Below are positions 37,637 through 45,754 of a stretch of DNA of 64,000 nt, piece after piece (position 1 is the first letter of the stretch; each line of letters starts with the position of its first letter). The notes beneath the pieces were generated by a model. The model was not told the DNA's origin. It made no database searches and worked only from the letters and a program-made list of their open reading frames with translations. This DNA is from Enterococcus mundtii (lineage in GTDB: Bacteria; Bacillota; Bacilli; Lactobacillales; Enterococcaceae). A program made the position numbers and the translations under genes. The stretch is taken from the NCBI RefSeq assembly GCF_002813755.1, contig NZ_CP018061.1, forward strand, positions 800,501 to 864,500, in the 5' to 3' direction.

Positions 37637-37885
37637 GTGAACATGCCTAGGAAAATGTGTCAAAAGAAAATGATAGCGACTGCTGGTCACTACACGTTTA
37701 AGCAGGAGGAATTGATTAAGAAGTCAATTGCAAAATCTATTCAAGACTTGCAGTACCTTGTCCATGATAAAAAAAGCGTGTTAAGCGCTAGGCAGCTTGA
37801 TACTGCTAAACGTGAGTTGAAACAATATCAAGAACTGCAGTATCAAAATAGGCTTAATCGCCTTATAAATATGAAATGGAGATAA
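37637..37885 (+). CDS. Small basic phage protein
   Basis: 80-82 residues, from GTG 37637 or, more likely, ATG 37643 after TTGAGGTGAGACGTG. Strongly basic and helical (KRELKQYQELQYQNRLNRL). No known domain. Part of the early operon. Confidence 0.6.
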   Translation: MNMPRKMCQKKMIATAGHYTFKQEELIKKSIAKSIQDLQYLVHDKKSVLSARQLDTAKRELKQYQELQYQNRLNRLINMKWR

Positions 37886-37889
37886 GACT

Positions 37890-38075
37890 ATGAAAAAGAC
37901 AGACACACTTTTTATCGGAGTCATCTTAGGTTTACTCGTACTAGTAGCACACTACAGCGTAGTGGGAGGAAGTATTTTCGCAAGTTTAATGGTTTTGATA
38001 AACCTATTAGATTCGAAGGAAAGGAGAACGTATGGATCGAAAAGAAGCTTTGAAGAAAGGAAAAATGATTGCTGA
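37890..38075 (+). CDS. Small phage membrane protein
   Basis: 61 residues. Two hydrophobic segments (about 7-25 and 27-43), then a basic tail. TGGAGATAAGACT precedes the ATG. It overlaps the next ORF in another frame. Function unknown. Confidence 0.65.
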   Translation: MKKTDTLFIGVILGLLVLVAHYSVVGGSIFASLMVLINLLDSKERRTYGSKRSFEERKNDC

Positions 38076-38157
38076 TAGATGGTGGCGTGACAATAAGTCA
38101 ACTTTCTTAAGTCAACAGGTGATCAATAAACAAAAGAAATGGCAGGAGATCAAATGA
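38032..38157 (+). CDS. Small basic phage ORF
   Basis: 41 residues from ATG 38032, with AAAGGAGAACGT upstream. Rich in Lys and Trp (RWWRDNKST, KKWQEIK). It overlaps the preceding gene by 44 bp and ends coupled (ATGA) to the next. Small size limits certainty. Confidence 0.55.
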   Translation: MDRKEALKKGKMIADRWWRDNKSTFLSQQVINKQKKWQEIK

Positions 38158-38318
38158 AACTAAGACAAAAAATAAAAGAGTATCTATTTTACAGACATGT
38201 TTTTTATTGTCTTGATTGTCGCTATACATTACGCCTTAGTAATAAGTTACTACAACAGTGTCATCCATGGGATGGACCGTATTGTCCAAAGTGTGGAGAA
38301 AAAATACAAAAAAAGTGA
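38154..38318 (+). CDS. Small zinc-ribbon phage protein
   Basis: 54 residues from ATG 38154, overlapping the previous stop (ATGA), with GGCAGGAGATC upstream. Two Cys pairs, CLDC and CPKC, suggest a zinc ribbon. Unknown function. Confidence 0.6.
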   Translation: MKLRQKIKEYLFYRHVFYCLDCRYTLRLSNKLLQQCHPWDGPYCPKCGEKIQKK

Positions 38319-38375
38319 CTCAGCCGTCCAAAGCAATGAGTCACAAACTAAACATATCTAAGGAGATTTTAGCAT

Positions 38376-38576
38376 ATGAAGAATGAACTTTCCAGTTTAG
38401 ATCGATATTTGACTAATCAGAAAACTGATTGTTCCACAGAAATTAAAGCATTTGATTGGCAAGGAGAACCTCTTTATTCGGGAGAAACAGTTTATTCAAT
38501 TGATAATGAATATGTTCGAGAAAATGATTTAAAAGCGTTTATAGAAAGTAGTGTCGGAAAGCCGGTGGAAATATGA
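38376..38576 (+). CDS. Small phage protein before the Erf gene
   Basis: 66 residues, acidic, with YSGETVYSIDNEYV. AAGGAGATTTTAGCAT precedes the ATG. It overlaps the erf gene by 4 bp (ATGA), suggesting a coupled role near recombination. No recognised family. Confidence 0.7.
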   Translation: MKNELSSLDRYLTNQKTDCSTEIKAFDWQGEPLYSGETVYSIDNEYVRENDLKAFIESSVGKPVEI

Positions 38577-39253
38577 AAGAGATGAATGAAGTGTCTTTCA
38601 ACGAGAAAGTGATCTCTGTTCAAAATGAGCTGAAAGCTCCTAAAAGTCAGTATAGTGAGTACGGCAATTATAACTATAGAAATTGTGAGGACATCCTAAA
38701 AGCTGTTAAACCATTAAATCAAAAAATGGGATTGTTACTGACACTTACAGATGAACCTGTTGTAATTGGGAATCGTTTCTATATTAAAGCAACCGCACTA
38801 TTAACAGATGGAAAAGAAGTGCTAAGTATTACTGCATATGCGAGAGAGGCTGAATCAAGAACAAAGATGGACGATAGCCAAGTAACAGGATCTGCTTCTT
38901 CATATGCTCGAAAGTATGCTTTAAACGGTCTGTATTTAATTGACGATGCTAAAGATGCAGATGCGTTGCCCCAAGAAAATAAAGAAGCAAAAAATTTGCG
39001 TGAAGAATTTTTAAAAACTTTCGATAAATATGTCCAAGAGATAGCGAATGTCACTAATTTACCAAAAGAAGTGGTTGCTGCGAATTCACTAGGAAAGAAA
39101 GGATTCGATAGTTTAGAACAAGTAACTGATGAATTTTATTCAGACCTAATAGGCTATTTGAAGCTTTCAGCGAAAAGAGCAGCCCAAAAATTCAATGATG
39201 AGCCTAACCAACAGAAACGCACCGTCAAAAAACCATCTTGGGAGGATTTATAA
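38573..39253 (+). CDS. erf: ERF family single-strand annealing protein
   Basis: 226 residues. The Erf core is clear: YGNYNYRNCEDILKAVKPL, then TGSASSYARKYALNGLYLIDD. It promotes annealing and circularisation or recombination of phage DNA. The C-terminal part is Lys-rich with a TVKKPSWEDL end. It is followed without a gap by the DUF1351 gene, a common pairing. Confidence 0.92.
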   Translation: MKEMNEVSFNEKVISVQNELKAPKSQYSEYGNYNYRNCEDILKAVKPLNQKMGLLLTLTDEPVVIGNRFYIKATALLTDGKEVLSITAYAREAESRTKMDDSQVTGSASSYARKYALNGLYLIDDAKDADALPQENKEAKNLREEFLKTFDKYVQEIANVTNLPKEVVAANSLGKKGFDSLEQVTDEFYSDLIGYLKLSAKRAAQKFNDEPNQQKRTVKKPSWEDL

Positions 39254-40138
39254 ATGAGCAATGAACTATCAACAGAAGTCATCTTTGATGTTAATTATCA
39301 ACCAAGTGTAATTGAAATTATTAATGAAGATCAACTAGCGAATTTGATCAATGTAACTGTTAAGCGTTTTGAAAATTTGATTTTTAAAGAAGATGATATT
39401 GCAGATGCTAAGAAAGCAAGAGCGGAACTAAATCGAATTTTTGATTTGATTGATTCGAAAAGAAAAGAAGTAAAGAAGGAATTTAGTGAACCTCTTACTA
39501 CATTTGAAAATCAAATTAAAATTTACAGTGATGAGATCAAGCTAGCATCCAAAGGTATTGCTGAACAAATCAAAGAATTTGAAGCTAAAACAAAGGAAGA
39601 ACGAAAAACAATTGTTTTAGCATTTATTAAAAAACAAGCAAGTAAGGCTGAGATTGAGCCTAATGAAATTAGCCTCCAAAGTAATTGGCTGAATGCTTCA
39701 AGTTTTACAGCCAAAAATAATTTAACGAGAAAAATTGAAGAAGAAATAATTACTGAATGTATAGCAATAAAACAAGAAAAAGAAAACTACACACAGCAAA
39801 AATCTTTGGTTGAAAGCTATGTAAAAGCTTATGACCTTGAGCCAATGGCTTGGATCTCTTTAATTGATGAAGGACTAACTGCAGCACAGATTTTTCCAAA
39901 AATAGATCAAGCTGTCAAAGAATTAAGGGAAAAAGAAGAGAAAGAAATAGAAGAGGCGGAACAAGAAATAAAACAAACAGTAACGCCAGAAATAACTATA
40001 GCAACTTCCGAAGAAACAAACACTAATGAACCAAAGTACTCTTTCACTCTAAATATTACAGGTACTGCTAAACAATTATCAGTCATTAAGAAAACTGTTG
40101 AGAACTTAGGTGTAGAGTACTCTGTTGATATGAATTGA
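39254..40138 (+). CDS. DUF1351 phage protein
   Basis: 294 residues, highly charged and coiled-coil-like (KKARAELNRIFDLIDSKRKE). The N-terminal region is characteristic of DUF1351 proteins found with phage recombinases. The precise role is unknown; association with DNA recombination is inferred from context. GGAGGATTTATAA precedes the ATG. Confidence 0.85.
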   Translation: MSNELSTEVIFDVNYQPSVIEIINEDQLANLINVTVKRFENLIFKEDDIADAKKARAELNRIFDLIDSKRKEVKKEFSEPLTTFENQIKIYSDEIKLASKGIAEQIKEFEAKTKEERKTIVLAFIKKQASKAEIEPNEISLQSNWLNASSFTAKNNLTRKIEEEIITECIAIKQEKENYTQQKSLVESYVKAYDLEPMAWISLIDEGLTAAQIFPKIDQAVKELREKEEKEIEEAEQEIKQTVTPEITIATSEETNTNEPKYSFTLNITGTAKQLSVIKKTVENLGVEYSVDMN

Positions 40139-40170
40139 TCAACGAATCAGAAGAAAAAGAAGTGATTTAA

Positions 40171-40857
40171 TTGTTTAAACCGCTAATTGATTCATATTCT
40201 GCAATATTGAAGCATTTTAAAGGACAAGAAATTAGCGCAACAATCAACGAAGAAGTAAATATCGAACGTTTAAGAACAATGTACGAAGGCTATGAAGGTG
40301 ATCGGATCATTGAAGTACGTTTCATCGATCCACGTCGCTTCACAGTCCAGCAAAGAAACTTCATATATGCACTTATAGGCGATATCTTTATCGACACAGG
40401 CACACCAACAGACTTCTGGAAGGAATTCTTCTACTTTCGTTTTGAAGGTGTCACAGGGCGAAAAATAAGCCTCAAAGACGAATCGGATACAACTGTAAGT
40501 GACGTAAACATCCTAGCAAATATCATCTTAGATTTCATCTTTGAACATCATATTCCATTCAAAGAAGGATATGAAATTTTACCAGCGAATCAAGAATACT
40601 ACTTCTACAAGTGTATTACGAAAAGAGTCTGTTGTATTTGTGGAAGAACAGGAGCTGACATTGATCACTTCGATAAAGCCTTGGGTAGACGGAAACGTAA
40701 GAAAATTGATCATTCAGATTACACGTTCGCAGCACTTTGTAGAATCCATCACACGGAAAAACATCAATTAGGTGTGGCTAATTTTAAAAATAAGTATCAA
40801 ATCAAAGGGATTAAGTTAAATCAAGAAACGAGCAATAAATTAAATATCGGCGGATAA
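40171..40857 (+). CDS. Putative HNH-type nuclease
   Basis: 228 residues from TTG 40171. The C-terminal zinc/HNH region shows CCICGRTGADIDHFDKA followed by LCRIHHTEKHQLG, the arrangement of phage HNHc nucleases replacing RusA-like or Holliday functions in replication modules. The start is weakly supported (AGAAGTGATTTAA upstream). Confidence 0.8.
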   Translation: MFKPLIDSYSAILKHFKGQEISATINEEVNIERLRTMYEGYEGDRIIEVRFIDPRRFTVQQRNFIYALIGDIFIDTGTPTDFWKEFFYFRFEGVTGRKISLKDESDTTVSDVNILANIILDFIFEHHIPFKEGYEILPANQEYYFYKCITKRVCCICGRTGADIDHFDKALGRRKRKKIDHSDYTFAALCRIHHTEKHQLGVANFKNKYQIKGIKLNQETSNKLNIGG

Positions 40858-40875
40858 GAAAAAGGTGGTATTGAA

Positions 40876-41838
40876 TTGTCAGACAAACAAAAGAAACGTT
40901 ATTACTGGCTCAAATTAAAAGAAGATTTTTTTGAAGAAGATACTATCGAATGGTTAGAAGAACAACCTAACGGTAAGGAATATTGCTTATTTTATCTAAA
41001 ACTCTGTCTTAAATCTTTAAAAACAGAAGGTCTATTAGTTAGGAATGTAGGAAATTTAATGATTCCCTACGATCCTGAATCCTTGGCAAGATTAACAAGT
41101 TCAAATGCAGACACAGTGAAAGTAGCTATGGATCTATTCAATAAAATTGGGTTAATAAAAATATTAGATAGTGGAGAAATATATCTCAACCAACTAAGCG
41201 AATTAGTAGGTTCAGAAACAGAATATGCAAGACAAAAACGAGTTCAAAGAGCAAGGGAGGACAATGTCCAGAAGCTGTCTGGAAAAGGTCGCCCAGAGTT
41301 AGAGAAAGAGTTAGATATAGAGAAAGAGTTAGAGAAAGACAAAGACATAGAAAAACAAGATGCTCCTGAATTAAAACAGTATTCGATTCAAATATATTCG
41401 TATATTGAAAAAAATGGGTTTGGTAGTCCTTATGGAAATACTATGGGGGATAATATCAATTTTTGGTTAAAAGACTTGGAAGAAGCTGGCCTAACCATTG
41501 AGCAAGCAGATGCCTGGATGATCCATGGTGTAAATACAGCAATAGAAAATAATAACCGTCGATGGAATTATCTAGAAGGAATCCTTAAGAATCGTTTTAA
41601 TAAACGACTATTTAGTAAATCTGCCATTGAGGGAGAAGAAGAAATGCGAAAAAGTCAGCAAGTAAAATCTATAAGTCGGAGTTATCAAAAAAATGTCCGT
41701 CGTGAGAAATTACCAGAATGGGCAAATAAATCGCAAGAAGAAAAAGAACTTGATCCACAACAAAAAGCAGAAATCGATGCACGTTTCAAAGCATATTTGG
41801 CACAGAAAGCTCAAGAGGAAAAAGAAGATGACTGTTAA
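40876..41838 (+). CDS. Phage replisome organizer (DnaD-like)
   Basis: 320 residues. The N-terminal replisome-organizer domain starts KRYYWLKLKEDFFEE. A low-complexity acidic linker with repeated ELDIEKELEK units (near 140-155) follows, then a DnaD-type C-terminal domain ending NRRWNYLEGILKNRFNK. It would bind the phage origin and help load the host helicase. TTG 40876 is used with AAAGGTGG upstream. The origin may lie within this gene. Confidence 0.87.
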   Translation: MSDKQKKRYYWLKLKEDFFEEDTIEWLEEQPNGKEYCLFYLKLCLKSLKTEGLLVRNVGNLMIPYDPESLARLTSSNADTVKVAMDLFNKIGLIKILDSGEIYLNQLSELVGSETEYARQKRVQRAREDNVQKLSGKGRPELEKELDIEKELEKDKDIEKQDAPELKQYSIQIYSYIEKNGFGSPYGNTMGDNINFWLKDLEEAGLTIEQADAWMIHGVNTAIENNNRRWNYLEGILKNRFNKRLFSKSAIEGEEEMRKSQQVKSISRSYQKNVRREKLPEWANKSQEEKELDPQQKAEIDARFKAYLAQKAQEEKEDDC

Positions 41839-41992
41839 CCACTTTATTGCACAACTTGAAATGATGCGTGTCGAAGAGTTAAGACGAAGTTTAGCTTATG
41901 ACGATGAGTGGCTCAATGCGTTCCATACGGGACGTGAGAGCGCACTAGCACATGTACTAAAAATAATAAAGGAGGCGCAGGAAGAATGTTAG
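41828..41992 (+). CDS. Small phage protein
   Basis: 54 residues from ATG 41828, overlapping the organizer gene by 11 bp, with AAGAGGAAAAAG upstream. Helical, with RVEELRRSLAYDDEWLNAFHTG. Unknown function. Confidence 0.6.
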   Translation: MTVNHFIAQLEMMRVEELRRSLAYDDEWLNAFHTGRESALAHVLKIIKEAQEEC

Positions 41993-42300
41993 ATATGCGA
42001 ATAGAGGACTATCGGATCACAACTACAAGTGATTGCAAAAATATCGTTCTCTCACGTGTCGTACGTGATGAGTCTGGAAAGATCCAATATACCGAAAGTG
42101 CTAAAGGCGCGCAGGAAGAAGCGACTTCATTTGTTGGCTACTATCAAACACTGACTATGTGTTTAAGAGCCATACAGCGTGACTACGTGATGAGAGAAGG
42201 TCGCGTGATAAAAAGTATTATCGAGTATAAAAAGGCTCTTGAGCGTATCGCTAGACACTTTGAGAGTGAATGTGAGATTGAAGGTGTAAAAAATAAATAA
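41986..42300 (+). CDS. Hypothetical phage protein
   Basis: 104 residues from ATG 41986 (AAGGAGG upstream); ATG 41995 is a possible alternative. It contains IVLSRVVRDESGKIQY and a helical C-terminus. No family recognised. It ends in an A-rich stretch overlapping the next frame. Confidence 0.7.
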   Translation: MLDMRIEDYRITTTSDCKNIVLSRVVRDESGKIQYTESAKGAQEEATSFVGYYQTLTMCLRAIQRDYVMREGRVIKSIIEYKKALERIARHFESECEIEGVKNK

Positions 42301-42601
42301 GAAAGCAAAAATCAAACGAATTGCTGCGCTGACGTGTTCGGAGAAGTGGCAAGAAAATGATGAGGCAGTCGCGGAAGTTCAGAGAATCGCTAAAACGATT
42401 TGGCCCAAGGAAAAGTCTGGACGAAAACGACCAGGTCGAAAAATAGCGATTTGGCATGGCGACAGAATTCTAGTTACAGGTACAGCTGAACAGTTAGCAG
42501 AAATTACTGGGCTGTCAAAAAATATCATATGGAGCAGAGCGAAGCACATGGATATTGACTCTAAGGGCCGTCAATTTAAATACATGGAGGAAGAAAAATG
42601 A
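42293..42601 (+). CDS. Phage protein with putative non-AUG start
   Basis: The frame is open from 42290 to TGA 42599-42601, reading KKAKIKRIAALTCSEKWQEN and later GRKRPGRKIAIWHGDRILV and TAEQLAEITGLSKNIIWSR, so it is clearly coding. There is no ATG, GTG or TTG near the 5' end. ATA 42293 is 6 nt after AAGGTG and would give 102 residues. A +1 shift from the preceding gene is another option. It ends coupled (ATGA) to the MazG-like gene. Confidence 0.55.
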   Translation: MNKKAKIKRIAALTCSEKWQENDEAVAEVQRIAKTIWPKEKSGRKRPGRKIAIWHGDRILVTGTAEQLAEITGLSKNIIWSRAKHMDIDSKGRQFKYMEEEK

Positions 42602-42978
42602 ACGAACTGACAATAAATATTGAGAAATGGGCTAAAAATAAAGGATTGGATCAGGCACAACCAGAGAAACAGATGTTGAAGGTAATTGAGGAACTTGGAA
42701 AGGTCGGAGCTGGATTGGATCAGGCACAACCAGAGAAACAGATGTTGAAGGTAATTGAGGAACTTGGAAAGGTCGGAGCTGGTATGGCTCGTGGCAATTT
42801 AAAAGCCGTAAAAGATGGTATCGGAGACACGCTTGTTACTCTTATCATTTCAGCTATGCAGCATGGGTTGACTGCTGAGGAGTACTTAGTACAGGCTTAG
42901 AACGAAATTAAAGGACGTACTGGGCAAATGGTTGATGGGGTGTTTGTAAAGTCTAGTGATCTGGAGGACAGCAAATGA
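42598..42978 (+). pseudogene. MazG-like gene with duplication and premature stop
   Basis: The intact family member would be a MazG-type nucleotide pyrophosphohydrolase of about 100 residues. Here a 69-bp unit covering the EE-containing helix is perfectly duplicated in frame. TAG at 42898-42900 stops translation, although the frame runs on with NEIKGRTGQMVDGVFVKSSD to 42978, the usual C-terminus. The catalytic helix reads EELGKVGAG where an acidic residue is usual in place of Lys. The product (100 residues) is probably inactive. Confidence 0.75.
42643..42780 (+). repeat. Perfect 69-bp tandem duplication in the MazG-like gene
   Basis: Unit 1 is 42643-42711 and unit 2 is 42712-42780, identical over 69 bp (23 codons, in frame). 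Identity suggests a very recent event or an assembly artefact. Confidence 0.95.
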
Positions 42979-43081
42979 AAAAACTAATTATGCTCATTGT
43001 GACTATAGGAATGGTTTTTAGTTAATCGGCACGTCGTTAATTTACAAGAGTTTCTTGAAAAGTAAGCCAAGGGATAGATAA
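42975..43081 (+). pseudogene. Frameshifted small membrane protein
   Basis: ATG 42975 with GGAGGACAGCAA upstream reads MKKLIMLIVTIGMVFS then stops (TAA 43023). Another frame continues LIGTSLIYKSFLKSKPRDR to 43081. One missing base would join them into a 35-residue single-span membrane protein. Confidence 0.5.
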
Positions 43082-43159
43082 TCTCGCTGCCATTCTCATC
43101 TGTTAGAGATTAGCAATTATTGTAAAGGAAGTCGTAAAAGGAAAATTTACCGTATTTTG

Positions 43160-43437
43160 CTGAGATAGAAAAGCCCCTTTCTGAGTAGAGGCTAATTAAA
43201 ACTCACACTTTGCTCTTTTAATTGTTTAATTACTTCAGCAACATAAGTTTCTTGAAATTTTTTTTCAAACTCTTCTATAAATTTTTTTGATGTTAAATCA
43301 AAATTTTTTTCTGAATACTCAATTAGTTCATTGGGTGTATCGAATTCTGCAATAATTGAAGCACTGTCAAAAGAATCTGCTACTTGTAATGAGACAGTTT
43401 TCATTATTGATACAATATCAACTTGTGTTTTTAACAT
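43160..43437 (-). CDS. Minus-strand accessory phage gene with terminator
   Basis: The coding part is 43192-43437 (81 residues, start MLKTQVDIVSIMK). AAAGGAGTG lies 6 nt before the ATG at 43437. It is acidic and helical, of unknown function. On the minus strand AGCCTCT/AGGGGCT forms a hairpin followed by TTTTCT (about 43193 down to 43165), a likely terminator overlapping the stop. Its opposite orientation to the early operon marks it as independently expressed cargo (moron). Confidence 0.65.
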
Positions 43438-43584
43438 AAATTTCACTCCTTTATATAAGTTTAACACATAATTGATGAATAGTAGTGTGTTTTATAATTC
43501 TATACATTCATTGTGAAATAAATGAGATAAAGTGAATGGGTCTCCGACGATACTGAGGTTAAAAACCGTAGTGAGATTCTTTGG

Positions 43585-43710
43585 ATGATGCCAATCTATA
43601 TGAGTTTACACAAACTGAAAGAGACTCACGGAGACAACGAGTACGACAAACAATACCTACTGATCATCGGACTTGCCAAGTTGCGGTTTGGGGTAGAGGC
43701 CAGCAAATGA
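43585..43710 (+). pseudogene. 5'-truncated phage gene fragment
   Basis: A coding-like frame from about 43531 (WVSDDTEVKNRSEILWMMPI) to TGA 43708-43710 has a stop just upstream and no start codon; internal ATGs at 43585/43588 lack a ribosome-binding site. The C-terminus overlaps ATG 43707 of a 13-codon ORF. Looks like the 3' end of a deleted gene. Confidence 0.45.
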
Positions 43711-43728
43711 GTGATTGGGAAAAGGATA

Positions 43729-43851
43729 ATGAAAAGAGTAATGATTAGCAAAGCCATACGTCGCTTAAGAAGTTACCTGTACACTTAAGCTACAAAAGAT
43801 ACAGAGAAAGCTATTATTATTTTTCAGAATATGGAGGAAGACAGCAGATGA
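43729..43851 (+). pseudogene. Short phage ORF interrupted by TAA
   Basis: ATG 43729 (AAAAGGATA upstream) reads 19 codons (SKAIRRLRSYLYT) to TAA 43786-43788. The same frame continues as KDTEKAIIIFQNMEEDSR to TGA 43849-43851, which overlaps the YopX start (ATGA), the normal spacing of an intact gene. Confidence 0.4.
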
Positions 43852-44225
43852 TACTGAAATTTCGGGCATGGGATAAGAAAAACAAGACAATGCATGAAGT
43901 TGAATTAATAGATTTTATTGATAATATAGGCTATTTATCGATAGAAGACGGTAGAGGTGATTGGTACAGCTTTGAAGTCGATACCATACTCATGCAATCT
44001 ACAGGACTGAAGGATAAGAACGGTGTAGACGTTTATCAAGGCGATATTATCAAATGTACTAGTGGTTGTCCTCATGAAGTCATTTGGTTAGAGGAGTATG
44101 GCGGGACGTTTATCGGTGGTATGCCAGCATGGTATCTTTCAGGGCTAAATAATGGCTATTCTTGGACGGGTGAAGAAGAGGTAATCGGGAATATTTGGGA
44201 GAATAGTGATCTATTAGAGGAGTAG
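43848..44225 (+). CDS. YopX family phage protein
   Basis: 125 residues. The YopX signature is clear: LKFRAWDKKNKTM, QSTGLKDKNGVDVYQGDIIK, EVIGNIWENSDLLEE. Function unknown; common in Firmicute phages. GGAGGAAGACAGCAG precedes the ATG. It is one of the few intact genes in the 42.6-44.5 kb stretch. Confidence 0.9.
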   Translation: MILKFRAWDKKNKTMHEVELIDFIDNIGYLSIEDGRGDWYSFEVDTILMQSTGLKDKNGVDVYQGDIIKCTSGCPHEVIWLEEYGGTFIGGMPAWYLSGLNNGYSWTGEEEVIGNIWENSDLLEE

Positions 44226-44260
44226 ACGTAAGAAACCAGCCATATAGACTGGTTTAGTTG

Positions 44261-44512
44261 TTACTTTTTAAAGCGATAGATTAGATATGCGATAAAAGTA
44301 ACAACTGCGAGAAATAGGCTAATCAAATATCTAATAAAAATAGATAACGATTGATCAAGTCCATAGTTAAAGATTTTAGATATAAAATAAAAAATCGGAT
44401 TTGCAAAAAGAAACATTGTGTAACATTGATCATTTCATTTTGCAAATCTACAAATAACTAGGACGAAAAGAATAACTATCACCCAAAAGATAACCTTTGC
44501 AGTTATAAACAA
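44261..44512 (-). pseudogene. Minus-strand membrane protein interrupted by TGA
   Basis: On the minus strand a frame of 82 sense codons runs from TTG 44512 (or GTG 44521), behind a GGGGG ribosome-binding-like run, to TAA 44263-44261. It contains three hydrophobic segments but a TGA at 44437-44435 after 25 codons. N-terminal piece: AKVIFWVIVILFVLVICRF. C-terminal piece: IRYLISLFLAVVTFIAYLIY. The 410-bp gap after YopX holds nothing else. Confidence 0.45.
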
Positions 44513-44635
44513 ATGAGCCACCCCCTAAATCCCCCCACAAATTAACGCTAACACGTTAGAGATTTAGAGACGAATAATAAGATTGAAACTCAGATATATT
44601 CAAGCAAGTGAACAAAAACACATTGGTTAGTTTTT

Positions 44636-45043
44636 ATGAAGGAGGAACAGCAAAAGCCAGTGTTGCCTGAGTTTGTAGCTAAGTGGTTTGAGGATGCAAA
44701 GGATAATTTAGAAATTCCAATATTCTACGAATGTGTTAGAGCGATGGAGATTTGCAAAGAATATCGTAATGAATTTCATCAATGGTTTGCCAATTCGAAA
44801 AAAAATCCAATCGAAACACTCATTCGCATGAAAGATGGCTACGAGGTCGAGAAAGAGCCGATGTATTATGTGATATTGAGTGAAAATAAAGGTGGATGGA
44901 AATATACTTTTTTAGATGAAGAAGGAAACGCTGATTATACAAATAACAAAGCACATATTCCAACTTTTACTGAAAAGGAAATCAAAGGGAATGACGAACG
45001 CTTCTGGCCATTTGCTGTGCCAGTGAAAGAGGTGGAAGGATGA
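44636..45043 (+). CDS. DUF1642 family phage protein
   Basis: 135 residues with KPVLPEFVAKWFEDAKDN and HQWFANSKKNPIETLIRMKDGYEVEKEPMYYV, typical of DUF1642. The usual longer N-terminus is missing, and the ATG at 44636 has no ribosome-binding site, so the 5' end may have been lost. Unknown function. Confidence 0.75.
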   Translation: MKEEQQKPVLPEFVAKWFEDAKDNLEIPIFYECVRAMEICKEYRNEFHQWFANSKKNPIETLIRMKDGYEVEKEPMYYVILSENKGGWKYTFLDEEGNADYTNNKAHIPTFTEKEIKGNDERFWPFAVPVKEVEG

Positions 45044-45201
45044 GGGGATTGATAATAGTCATTTTAGTCTCTACAATAACTTCTTTTATTGTTTCCTTTC
45101 TCGTAATGAAATTCCATTTAAGAATACTTAATAAATGGTTGCAAAAGTTTTTCGATGAAGAAACCAAACGAATAAAAAGTTACTTGTCTAGAGGCAAGTA
45201 G
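45040..45201 (+). CDS. Small single-span membrane protein
   Basis: 53 residues from ATG 45040, coupled to DUF1642 by ATGA overlap and preceded by GGTGGAAGG. Hydrophobic N-terminus (LIIVILVSTITSFIVSFLV), then a basic amphipathic tail. Unknown function. Confidence 0.65.
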   Translation: MRGLIIVILVSTITSFIVSFLVMKFHLRILNKWLQKFFDEETKRIKSYLSRGK

Positions 45202-45238
45202 CACAAAAATTTTTAACAATTGGAATAGGAGTGTCAAG

Positions 45239-45361
45239 ATGGAAAAAGCTAAAAGCTTAATTATATGGAATAAAGACGGATCAACAATGAATTTTGAGAA
45301 AGTAACAAATTTTATAGAGGACTGGCAAAGAGCAAAGCGAATATTGCAGTTGCTCAATTAG
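45239..45361 (+). CDS. Small phage protein
   Basis: 40 residues from ATG 45239 with ATAGGAGTGTCAAG upstream. Contains MNFEKVTNFIEDWQRAKR. Unknown. Confidence 0.55.
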   Translation: MEKAKSLIIWNKDGSTMNFEKVTNFIEDWQRAKRILQLLN

Positions 45362-45413
45362 AGGATATGAAGACTATATAAACAGCGAAAGAATGTACTT
45401 CTAAGAGAAAAAT

Positions 45414-45665
45414 TTATTTTCTATAAAAATAGGAAAGTATCATTATGAAAAAGACCACAGAGATAAATAAACCTACCACATAAAAAATGAATATTTCTTG
45501 CGATTCAATATAGGTATGTTTAACAATTTGTACAATAAAAAATACTATAGGTAAAAAAGATAACATGAGGAGCTTATTTGTTCTAGAGTGTTTGACAAAG
45601 TAACAAAACGCGACAACACCAATACAAACGGGAATCCAAAATAACAGCATGCTCCACATAGTCAC
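45414..45665 (-). CDS. Minus-strand three-helix membrane protein
   Basis: 83 residues from GTG 45665 with AGGAG 8 nt upstream. Three hydrophobic segments (about 4-22, 33-50, 57-78). Opposite to the early operon, so probably independently expressed cargo. A superinfection-exclusion role is possible but only inferred from size, topology and context. Confidence 0.65.
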   Translation of the reverse strand: MTMWSMLLFWIPVCIGVVAFCYFVKHSRTNKLLMLSFLPIVFFIVQIVKHTYIESQEIFIFYVVGLFISVVFFIMILSYFYRK

Positions 45666-45754
45666 TCAACCATCTCCTATACGCTTTATTATCAATAGAT
45701 AATATCATTTTTCGTAATAAAGATAAAAAAATAAGTAAGGCTTCTCATTAAATA

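Noticed and set aside
42281..42300. -1 frameshift on the A-rich stretch joining two phage genes
   Set aside because: The -1 frame meets TAA at once; the downstream gene is in the +1 frame, so a non-AUG start is simpler.
37376..44512. Stop-codon recoding by the phage (TAG or TGA read as sense)
   Set aside because: The interrupted genes use TAG, TAA and TGA alike, and many intact phage genes end in each of these, so ordinary decay or sequence error fits better.
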